Origin: Haliclystus octoradiatus
Taxonomy: Eukaryota > Cnidaria > Staurozoa > Stauromedusae > Haliclystidae
NCBI GenBank assembly: GCA_916610825.1
Contig: OU744448.1
Coordinates: forward strand, 6,186,650 to 6,250,649
Direction of reading: 5' to 3'
Length of the DNA stretch: 64,000 nt
Shown: in pieces, positions 20,023 through 32,300 of the stretch
Position numbering within the stretch: the first letter of the stretch is position 1
Layout of the letters: the number at the start of each line of letters is the position of its first letter
Notes under the pieces: generated by a model
What the model was told of the DNA's origin: nothing
What the model saw: the letters and a program-made list of their open reading frames with translations, nothing else
Database searches by the model: none
Program-made: the position numbers and the translations under genes

Positions 20023-22559
20023 CTGCAATCGAAAGTTAACAAACCATAAACGTAATACATTTGGTCATTATATGACCTAAATCCAATATTAATTACTTAA
20101 TTAATTAAGTCATAGAAGTGAAGGTAGATGAAAAAGCGGTAATACTTGATTACTTAACTGATTTCTAGAAAAGAAATGATACGTACCTTTTGAAATTCCA
20201 AACAATAACCACAACTTTCTAGGTTTTGAAGTTATTTGCGCCAATGCTGCAACAGCCTCGCTTCCTTCTTCAGAAAGGGGTGTGAGCTTTGGGGTAGGGG
20301 GTCAATCAAAGCCATACCCCCAGATGAAGATTTTTGCATAACTCATTAAATGACGCAGAATGCTTAATTATACTCTTATATCGTATATCATTCATCATAC
20401 AATTTCAGGTTACAAAAACAATAAAACTTTTGCGCCAGGTATAGAGTCAAATAAAAGATCTAGTAGAGTAAAAAGAATAAAAAAGATAAAAACTTATGAT
20501 GCAGTGTATTACACCAAGGGTAATTATAATAATATCATAAATTATTATGATATTTCTCTGTACCTTATGATAAATAATATTTTGTTTTTAGAATTTTAAG
20601 GTCACATGTAAAGTGAAGATACATTTACTAAATATTCGCCTTTGAGTCATTTGCCTGTTACCATGAAGAATTGTTTTTACATTTTCGGCCACTTTTTGGG
20701 TACTATTTTCAAATTTTTGGACCTCTTTGGGTAGTATTAACAAGAGATTGGAATACAATTTTCCGATTTTAAAATTTTTTCCGAAGTGGCACCGTGCCCA
20801 TATTGGGTTTGGCCCATACGAAATATAGCCAAGGTAGTAGTAGACTTTGTCATCGGCATTTGCAATTTAATAATTTTGTACTACCCTGAGATGTTGATAA
20901 CTCTTATCAGATAAAGTTCCTGGACTTATGAAGTGTTTATTAAACTGGCAAAACTCAATTTACTTCAGTGACTAAAACGGCTCTATTGTATAGCTAATAA
21001 TGTATTTCCAAAAATATTCGGCCATAATGTCATTAATGTAAACAGCTCAACCCAGAAGATGAAAGGGATCGATGAAAGATCGGGTGAAAGATTTAACATT
21101 AAAATATCTAAACAGAGCACTATAATCTATACTAATTAATATACTCATTCTAATATATTGGATAGGAGTACATAAGTATTGAGTAGCAATTCGAGAAATC
21201 TAAGTGTACTGTTACCACTTATCGCTATAAAATAATTTTGTTGATTTGTCGACAAATTTGAAACCTTAATTTCAAATGTAACATCAACAAACGGCCTATA
21301 GCTGTGAGGTCATTCATAGCGTCCCAGACATCCCATACTACATGGCACATTTTTACAGTACTATATAGAAAGTCGGCATCAAGATATCCTCGACGAGGGG
21401 GCTATAATACAGAAAGCAAAAAATAAGAGTCCAGCAGTTATAGTCAACTAAGCAAAAGATTAATTTCAAAAATGTCAAACAGAACTGAGGTTTCGTTGTA
21501 TTGGTTTCATTGCATATGTTTAGCATACGAAAAGGAGCTCCATACAGTCATGCTGTGTCAAAATAAATATATATTTGAACTTCATCATATACATATAACT
21601 ATTCATTTTATTCGGGTATAGTCACCACAATCGACTGTTGTTCTGAGATAAAATGAAAATGAATCACTATTGTATTTTTAATCATAAATAAAGATTATTT
21701 AAAACATCATGCTATATGATTTGGGTGGAGTTATAAGCTTACTGTTTCATTGTTGAATTTCAACTTCTTGCCTGCACCTGGGCAACATATTATTTCAAAA
21801 CAGTTCAACCAGAAGGCCCTATTATAATAACACCATTATGTAATGCAGTATATTTAGAAAAAGAATTATCCTATACATTAATTATTGTAGGTAGGGAATG
21901 TAAACGTAGTAATTAAGTTCGCAGCTGATGTAATGAATTTTCATGTAAGACTTAATGTCTGTTCTGAAATCTTGAAACACAATATGTCAGCTGAGCTGTT
22001 TTGAACTGATTTGAGCTGTTTCAAGGCTGTTGTTGATATACTTTTGCAAAATTGTATTCTACAAACTTTTAACAGATCTATGACAAGTATATGATATCCA
22101 TAATATTTCAATGTTTGCATGCATTAATTCACTCTTCTCCTGGGACTCTTCTTGAAATATTATTGAAATGAAGTAGAATGTTATTCTATATCCATTGTCA
22201 ATTGTTTTAAATGTTCAAAACATTTTATTTGATAAACATATATATTTTTACAAATGTGGGTAAACAGGTGCTTACAGTCTGTTTTTCCAACGTTAAATTA
22301 TTATTTGAATATATTGCATTTCAACTACAAAACGATTTAGAAATAAGTAGATTTCTAATGTCAGTTTGACTATCTGGAGATGTCTAAAAACAATATGTCT
22401 TAAAATACAATGTTTCAAAATTCTATTATTTCTAATATATAATCATTATTTGCGGCGGGAAATTAATATTTTTACAAGATATGGCTATTGGTATTATTGT
22501 CTAAATGAAATACCTTTATCTCTATGTCCAAAGGAAGTTTAAAGAATAGATCCCAGATC
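20023..22559. other. UPRT 5' flank and spacer to PMCA
   Basis: Head-to-head spacer between UPRT and PMCA. A possible UPRT 5' UTR exon ends at 20187 on the minus strand. The rest is AT-rich; no gene, RNA or clear mobile element recognised. The 79-codon frame at 20360-20599 is low-complexity. Confidence 0.35.
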
Positions 22560-22765
22560 TCACAATATATAAACCAATCAGATATGAGCATTATACGTGC
22601 TGCGCCCACTCATTTGCATAAACGGCTGAAAGACGCACGCCTTGCGCTTCGCTACTTTCTTGTTGTTGTTGAGAACGAAATTTGCAGCGACAAAATCTTG
22701 GAGTAGCTTGACCTCGGAGAACGTGGACTTGAAATTTAATTTTACAATCAAATTTGCATAAAAAA
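22560..22765 (+). promoter_or_regulatory. Candidate distal promoter/enhancer: CCAAT box and two octamers
   Basis: About 0.6-0.8 kb before the PMCA start codon: ACAATATATAAACCAATCAG (TATA-like and CCAAT), then ATTTGCAT at 22612-22619 and again at 22752-22759. ATTTGCAT is the octamer bound by POU proteins. Locally raised GC (GCTGCGCCC, GACGCACGCCTTGCGCTTCG). Function is inferred from motifs only. Confidence 0.3.
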
Positions 22766-23340
22766 ATTCTCACGTACATCGTTATTATTTTTTGAATTCA
22801 TGTTTTACCCGCTTGACAACACCTGATGTGGAATTTTCCTTTATTTGTTTAACTCTGTGTAAACGATTTAAATATTTTAGGGGAGACAGCTAAGGGACAG
22901 CCTCTATCAAAAGACTTCACTTCTTCTTCGTCGTTTATAATTACAATCTGTTGCATTATTTGGCTCTTTGAAGTTATTGCTGAAGGATAAATAAAGAATT
23001 AAAGAGTTTATCTAGCTGGTTTTATTAGTTCCTGCTTATGGAGAATGTTTATCAACAAGCAACAGATTTCTCTGAGAAATAAATCCAAACGATTTGCTCA
23101 CTGTTGATTACGAAAGGGCAGTGGAAAGCTTTGTGCTTTGTTATATCTTACATAATCTTATTTTGAAGAGGTTCAAGTCTATTGTGGATCATCTTTATTT
23201 CATATACAGTCAATCTGTTTTCTGTTAGGAGCACTGATTGAGTGAAATTCCAACGAATGCAAAGTTCTACAGGTCAAATCTCCTTAAATTGATAACCGTA
23301 ATATAGTCCCCCTCACGTGTTTGAAGGTATTTTGATAAAA

Positions 23341-26300
23341 ATGTCTGCTCATAGTTCAAGAGACGATCTCAAAGATGGGTTAGATCACACAGATGGAATT
23401 GCTGAATTCCATGTAACTGTTGACGATCTTAAAAAAATGATGGAAGCTAGAGGAAAGGATGCCCCCATAGCCCTGAAAGAGAAATTTGATGACGTTAATG
23501 GACTTGTAAAGGCCTTACACAGTTCCAGTGTTGAAGGTTTGTTAGGAATTCCCCAAGATTTAGAGCACAGACGAAAATTATTCGGTGCTAATTATATACC
23601 TCCTAAACCACCTAAAAAGTTTTGGATGTTGGTTTGGGAAGCTTTAGACGATACTATTTTAAGAATTCTACTTGTAGCTGCTGTTTTATCATTAATCCTT
23701 GGGATGGTTATTGATGATCCAAAAACAGGATGGATTGAAGGTTTTGCAATTATATTAGCTGTAGTGATTGTTGCCTTGGTTACTGCTGTCAACGATTATC
23801 AAAAAGAGCAACAGTTTCGTAATTTACAAAATAAAATATCAAATGAACATAAAGTAGCTGTTATTCGAAATGGCGAAGCAATGGAAATTGTCACTGATGA
23901 GCTTGTTGTTGGTGATGTGTGTCAATTGAAATACGGTGGAGTTGTTCCGGCTGATGCCGTTGTAATACAATCAAATGATTTGAAAATTGATGAAAGCTCA
24001 ATCACTGGAGAATCTGACATGGTTAAAAAAGGTGACCGTGATCCCTTTCTATTGTCTGCTACTCCAATCATGGAAGGTAGTTGCAAGGCTATTATTACTG
24101 CTGTTGGTATCCACTCTCAAGCTGGTATTATTTTCTCACTTATTGGCGCAGTGGCGACTGATTCAAATGCCGCACCTGCTGAACAAAAGAAGCATAATCC
24201 TGAAACTGATGATGGTATGGAGGATGTCGACCTTGGTAATGCCCCCAAAGCAGCATCATCTACTGATCACGACGACGGCATTCAAGAAGGATCGTCAATC
24301 CTTCAAGCAAAGTTAACTAAGCTTGCTGTATCAATTGGTTGGGGCGGAGTTGTAGCTGCTGTTATAACAACACTAGTTATCATTATTCGCTTCTGCATTG
24401 AAACATATGGTCAGCAAGGAGAGTCTTGGCAGACAAAACATCTTTTATCATTTCTTAGAGCTTTTATCACTGGTTTAACTATTATGGTAGTGGCGATTCC
24501 TGAAGGACTCCCTCTAGCTGTCACTATTTCATTGGCGTTTTCAGTGAAAAAGATGCTTGAGGATAATAATCTTGTACGGCATTTAGATGCATGTGAAACA
24601 ATGGGTAATGCAACTGCCATTTGTTCAGATAAGACTGGAACATTAACTACAAATCGAATGACAGTTGTTCAAAGCTATTTATTAGGATATTATAATCATC
24701 ACACACCATCTCGTGGGTCATTACCTTCTGCTTATTTAGACATTTTATGTCGTGGTATTGCTGTGAATAGTAGTTATACATCAAGAATTCAGGTATGAAA
24801 TATTATACAAATACTAAACACTCTCTGTGCAATATGGGTTATATAAACATGAATGTTGCCTCATTAGGCATGAGAAAAGCAAATCAAAAATCAAAAGCTG
24901 CTGCTGCAAGTCTTTTGAGTGCAATGGCAACTTTAGTGTTTATATAACCCATATTGCACAATAAATCGTTTAATACTTGATTTTTAAAACAGAAATATTG
25001 TATACCTTTTCAATAAACCTTCCTTGTGATGTATGATCGTTCAATATTGGTCATAAATTATCTTGATCAGGTTTCTGATAAAAATTTTTGGGGCTGAACA
25101 TTTTAGGGGCTATAATATCATAAAATATGATAAAAACTGCAAGATTTTACCCATCTTCTAAAGGAAGAAAGTAAAATCTTTATCTTCTGATTTGAAAAAA
25201 TTGAATACGGCTGTTTCTTTCCTTCCTTCTGAATTTGTGCCAGCCTTCGGGACTCTCAGTCCCAGAATCCCCCATTTTTTCAAACCCTGATCTTGGTATT
25301 GTTCAATATTTAAGAAAAGCTTGAATCTCGAACCATGAATTGAAGCAATGTTCTTGGTTACCCCAGTTGCCGTTCATCATACTGGAATCATGACATTAAA
25401 TTAATTTCGAATCACAAATTGAAGAGTGTTTTTGTGGCATTTTATTGACAGCGTTTCGAAATTTAGGTTTTAATGAAACTTTCACTTGTTCTATTTTATT
25501 ATTCTTACTTTTTGAGGTATCACAATATAGACTAAATTCCGCAACACCAATTTGCTGGACGCAGTTATGTCTCCAATGTCAACAAACAGCCAGGAGTTTT
25601 TGTGAAACAGCTATAGATCCCTTCTAGGGGTGAGACGATAATGACATTTCCCCATTTTTGATGCCAGTTAGTTAGCCGCCGATTAGTCATAACAATCGGT
25701 CGATGATTAATCCGTTTTTGCCAATTGTTTCCCATCCAAACGAATCAAAACAAAAGAGCAGGAGACAACAAGTAGATTGTGAGTTTATAATGATCAAACA
25801 ATAGGAAATTATATTAGCAAATGCCAAGTCTGCAATTTGCTAAATAAAGTAACTAAAAATATTGTTAAGTCTTCAAATTTGAGGATATCAGAAGTTTGCC
25901 TGTCCACATAACGAAGCAGGCAACAAAGCGACTTTTCCCCTAAATAATTTCCCCTATACAATGTCTTTCCAGTTTTATATAGTGTTTCATCCAAAATTTT
26001 TAAAATAAAATCTCTGTACAAACATTTTTTAAACATCAAACAACTTTCAATTATCTTCACAACTGTTTCCCACAAATTGAAACCCGACGGCCGCTTTTTC
26101 TTTCTTAGTTAAATTAATCATTCAACCATGCTTGCTTGTTTTATTCATCAACGCTAATGTGTTGATTTTTTCAGAATGATTCAGAATAATTTAAAATTTT
26201 AGAAAAATGTGCCTGCAGGAATTCCATTGTACAATAATTGTGCATGCGACCACCGGTCCCAACATTTTCTACACCTGTCTTTCTGATATTCCTAGCTGTG

Positions 26301-29300
26301 GTCAATCAGCTCTAAAATCTAAACTTAAAACTTAACCTAAATTAGAATACTGGATTTGCCCATGTTTTTTCTTCTTAAACCTATTTTTAACAGATGTTAA
26401 AACTCTCAGATTTTAACTGGTATGGCTCATTGACAAGTGTCAAAAATAGCTGCCGTAGGTTAATTTGTGATAAATATATCTATTTTAATTTGTTTTCAGC
26501 CGCCAGAAATTGAAGGAGGTTTACCTCTTCAAGTTGGTAATAAAACTGAATGTGCCCTTCTTGGATTTGTGTTGGAGCTTGGTGAAACATACCAATCCTA
26601 CAGAGATGAATCACCGGAGGATAAATTCTTCAAAGTTTACACATTCAATTCAATGAGAAAATCTATGACAACTGTTATACCATTGAAAGATGGTGGTTAC
26701 CGTGTTTATTCAAAAGGCGCCTCAGAGATTCTATTAGGAAAATGTACATCGATTCTTGGTGAGAATAACGCTGCTCTTGATTTTAGCAAAAATGACCAAG
26801 AAAACCTTGTCAAAGAAGTTATTGAACCTATGGCATCTGAAGGGTTAAGAACTATTTGTATTGCTTATAGAGACTTCAGCGCTGATGATGGTAAGGTGTA
26901 TTCATTTTTTAGAATTTAATAATCCTATAATTCACGTGAAATCAGATGAGACAGCACCTCTCATCATAACAAGCATGACAAGCCAATGTTAATAGTTTTG
27001 TTTCATCAGCCTAATGGCTGCAGAGCTGGTAGTTTGCCCGGTTTCACGATGTCCTAATACAGTCTTCTTGGAGTTGAGCGCCCATGAGCCCCTAAAAATT
27101 CAATCTGGCATTGACTAGAGAAAGATTTATTCATAAATATTAACTTTTTAGTCATGAATCATATTGTAACCCTTACTTCTATATACAACGAGCGCTCTAA
27201 AAGTTGAAAATGAAAATAACAAGTTCAACAGCTTTACACATTTCAGGCGCTATGTTTTACGCTATGTTACATGATTTCATGTTGACTCGTGCATGACACC
27301 CTGGAATACTCAGATGAAACTAACTCAGCCGCAAAAATTTGATGGCGGTTTCTATGTTTTGATAAACAATAGAATTGCCAAAGGACGAAAGTCTCACTTA
27401 TAAACAAACATATTAAAAGTCTCATATGGAGAAGTTAGACTTGGGCAAGCCAACATACACCCCTGACAGTAGAATGACCCCCTGCCAACTATTCTTATGA
27501 CTGGTCAGTATAAACACAGTAAATAAAGACAATACAGGCGGATGTAAACAAAGCCAAGATGAGGAATTTAAGTTGATAGACCGAGCGCCACAGAACTAAA
27601 ACGGCAGGTTTCTCCGGGCAACTCATGAAAATCATATAAAAGTGTTCATAAAAGTATTCTGAACAATTCCCTATTTCTTGTTTTAATAAAATTTTATTTT
27701 GAACCATTCAAAAATCTAATTTATATTTCAAGATTCACGGTCAAAGTCTTCTTATTGTTTTGAGAAAATGCTGCATGTGAGCTTCATGGTCTTTGATTCT
27801 TTGTTTTCCCATGATTTTGCGAATCCATAGAAGCATGACGAAAACACGAAATGTATGAATTAAGAGGGCTCTGACCATGAAATGATTTACAAATTCATCG
27901 TTGGTGAGCTCCGCAATAAAATTTGGTATCCGGTCATAACGTCCAGTCGAGACATCGTCCATATTCTTTGTTTACAATAACGTCCAGTCACAAAAAACGT
28001 TCTTTCTTCATTTCTAGCTGGATTAATTAATTAATTTAAATATATATTCTTGAATTGAATACTGGTGGAGGTGATTGCATCAAATCAGATATTAATCATA
28101 AGAATTGTAACTTGACCAAAATACGCGCTGGAAGTCGATAGCGTGAAAATTCGAAAACAAGTCAATGAAACTACAACGCTAAATAGACCAATGTATTACA
28201 AACTTGAACAAATGTTTTAGAGATTTAATAGAAGAGATTTCACAAGACCTAGTATTAAGCAGACGGTTTATACATTGTAAGTTGACCAAACTTTAATTGA
28301 CCTTCATTGGAATGAACGCGTAAAATTTCGAAAATTGACGAAAACAAAACACTAATATTATTGCCCTTGAGAGTTATTCATGTTTTATAATTAATATTTA
28401 TATCAATATAAACTGTCGTTTTCGATTTATTAAATAACTATAGCTGTTAGTAAACCTGGACCTTTTCGAAACTGGACGTTATGGTATTCTGTAGGACGTT
28501 CTCGGAAATAGACGATTTCACCACTAGACGATACGACTGGTAACCTAAAATTTGACTAAAACAAGAAACAGTAAAGTATTTATGGTATTTTTATGAACAT
28601 TTTGTATGAATTTTAAGTTGCCCGGAGAAACCTGCCGTTTTAGATATATGGCGCTCGGTCTATGATACTGTCTACTTCCCCACTCTTTGATATAGGTATA
28701 GTATTTGTCAGTTGACCACATTTGTTTTCATCAATAAATTTTTATAATTATATATTTTTTTCAAATTGTATTAGGTGAGCCAGATTGGGAAAATGAAAAT
28801 GCAATTGTATCTAAGTTGACTTGTCTTGCAGTAGTTGGCATTCAAGATCCTGTGCGTCCTGAGGTATGGAAAATAGAAGTATTGTTTTATAATAGAATAG
28901 ACATTTTCAGGGTTTCCCCTTTTCTCCCACAACCAGAAATGTTTCAGACTCAATTTTGCCTTTTAAAATTTATATTGCATGATTACCGTATGTTGAAATC
29001 ACACTATTCTCTGTCCAAAGATACATCTCTTGGAGAAATGGGATCTATTTTTTCTTAATGGTCAAAGTGATATCTCGCAGCCAAGGCTCTGCAAGAGAAT
29101 TAAAATCCTATCTCCAAGCGCCCATGAAGTATCGTTAATAACATCAATTACACCAAATGTTGTATTGACTCTCTTTGTAAATATTGAAGGCCAATAAAAT
29201 TATCAAACAGGTTGCATTGTAACACATTGAGCACACTGATTGGTTAGAAAATGAGAAGTCATATTTATATGTGTTATTTACCTTTTTGAAATACGGATTT

Positions 29301-32300
29301 TCTCATTTGTAGAAGACCCTATATAACACTGGCAATATAATGAAATTTGTAAACAATTTGGAATGTAACAAATTGCTTAGCATATACAGTCAAACCTATT
29401 TATAGCGGTCACCTCGATACAGCGACCACCTGTTTATAGTGGTCACTCTTGCAATATCTGAAATTGTATTTTTTATTGAATCAAGCCTGTACATGAGTGT
29501 TGTACACTGCAGGTAGGTTAAAACATGTACAAGTGTGAATATCCGCTACAGTGAAATCTGTTATAACAGCCATCTCTATACAGAGGTCACCTGTCTACAG
29601 TGGTCACTCTTGGTATTGTCAAATAATATTTTCTATTGAATCAGCCACGTATATTAAGATGACCTGCATATAGCGGTCAGTTTATCTACTTCTCGTAGCT
29701 GGCTTTTATATGCATTTTCCACTGCGGACACTTCAAAATAGTTAATGTTTATTTTAATTTACCTTTAGGTTCCACCAGCAATTGAGCTTTGTCAGTCAGC
29801 CGGGATCACTGTTAGAATGGTTACTGGTGATAATGTTAATACTGCTAGGTCAATTGCTATCAAATGTGGTATTCTCCAGCCAAATGAAGATTTTATTGTT
29901 ATGGAAGGCAAAGAATTTAATAAGAAAGTTAGAGACAGCAATGGTATCGTAAGTAAACCTATTTCTTTAATGAACAAAATTTGCTTTGGGTTTGAGATAG
30001 TAGTACCTTGACCAATTTTCAGAAAATCCGAGTCACACCTTTAGTTCAGACTGTTTCTACTCTTGTGAAACTATAATTAAACCTTTTACCATTACAATTA
30101 ATACAGATATCGGATATTGTATTTAATTAATACTACTTTTGAATTTGAATTGATGTGCATGTCATTTGCTAATCTCAAACTATTTCAAGTGTTCAAGGAT
30201 TCAAATCTTGTGATCTGCTTTTATGATTCATTCATTCTGTTGTTTATTAATTAATATTACAGCCCCTGCATGGGTTTTCTATTTGCCTAATTTTCTGTTT
30301 ACTTTTACTAGTTGTCATGACTGATTATGCATTATATTTTGTATATAGGTTAGACAAGAGCTTTTAGACAAGATCTGGCCAAAGCTCCGTGTTTTAGCAC
30401 GATCTTCTCCAACTGACAAATACATTTTGGTAAAAGGTATTATCGATAGTAAACTCTCAAAGGCAAGAGAAATTGTAGCTGTCACTGGTGACGGTACTAA
30501 TGATGGTCCAGCTTTGAAAAAGGCTGATGTTGGATTTGCTATGGTACGTATAGATATTTCCAATTATGTACATTATTATAATTATCATTATTAAAAAGGT
30601 AAACCCTAACATCATGTTAGTAACATGTATGGCTAGCCAATCTTATCATGCAAAATGTGTTGGTGATCAAAAATCAGAACCCCAGAAGGAAAATTGTTGC
30701 CGTAATATTGTAGCTTTAAAAGTCTTTTTGCAATATTTCATATTATTTCATGAATTTCAAAATAAGACTGCTCAGTGTGTCTTGACTGAGGTTGAAAGGA
30801 AGCCATAAAGAAGCCACGACGTAAAAACGTTGATAACAAAAATCGACAAATGAAATGCACAATCCAATATGTCATACAAAAACAAAAGAGTGGCTAAACA
30901 ACAAGGATTTTCAAAGGATTTAAAATGTGCGCAAACGTTGCCGTCGTTTGCCCAAGGCTTCAAATATAGGTAACCTATAATATAACACATAAGTTTCATT
31001 GTAGCCTATAGCTATGATCTTATTATTATGCTACAGTCAAACCTGTTATAATGGTCACCTCCATACAGCGTCCACCTGTCTATAGTGGTCACTCTTGCAA
31101 TGTCTAAAATAGTATTTTCTATTGAATCAAACCTGTATATAAAGGTCACCTGTCTATAATGGTCAATTTATCTACCTCTAGTGGCTGGCTGTTATATACA
31201 GGTTTCACTGTATTATACTTTTTGTTTTTATTGTTAGGGTATCCAAGGCACAGATGTAGCCAAAGAAGCATCAGATATCATTTTAACTGATGATAATTTC
31301 ACTAGTATTGTTAAAGCCGTCATGTGGGGACGTAATGTGTATGATAGTATTTCTAAATTCATTCAATTTCAACTGACAGTTAACTTGGTTGCTATAATAA
31401 CTGCTATTGTTGGTGCTATGGTGCAAAGGGTAAGTTAATAATGAATATCAGAACATTGTATTTCTTTACCTAACATTTGTCAATGTTATTATAAATGTAT
31501 TTGTACCACAATGTAGTGTTAAGGGCATCCAACTATAATCAATATAATAGGGTTGTTTGTCATAGAACTAGAAGTATTGTTAGTTGCTAAGAGAGAGTGT
31601 GATTGTTTCCCTTCAGGATATAACCTAATAGAAAGACTATCATCTATCTTTCAAAATTATCGGTATCAATTGAAAATACCTTTATTTTGATAAGCAAAGT
31701 TCTTAACAAAATAAACATTACCATGGCAGCACGCAACACTCCAAGGCTATTTTTCATGTGCAATTAATTTAAAACAGTATATGGCCAAAAAAATGTTTTA
31801 AATACATTAACATATCTGACCTCAAAGTGTGAAACACTTCCAACTAGAGCATTTTAATCCATCGATAAATCACAGGTAATATAAATCCAACAATGCTAGA
31901 AGGAAGGCACAACTTTTGAAAAAATGGGAGAGGCCTTGACTTGCTCCAAGTCTCATTTATTTCATGACGATTTTGATATGTTGGTAAGTGAGGCTTGTGT
32001 CCTTTGCTCATTCTAATGTTTTCCAAAACAAAGGAAACGCATTATGACGTAATATATTGAATTTGTCCACTGGGTCGTCTTCATTCCAAACTCGTTTTGC
32101 AAATGATAGCGGTGCTGTGTAGAAAACCCTTCAATTTGGCTCTATAATCATCAGTTAAAAGCTCTAAAGCTGTCCAAAATGTCCAAGCTAGCCTAGCTCC
32201 ACAAGGCCACTATTCCGATGCGTACCTGCGCTCATCTGGGCCTTGTAAAAAATAAGGTCAAAAAGTGATGCGCTGAGAAAATTCTGACCCTAATACGCAT

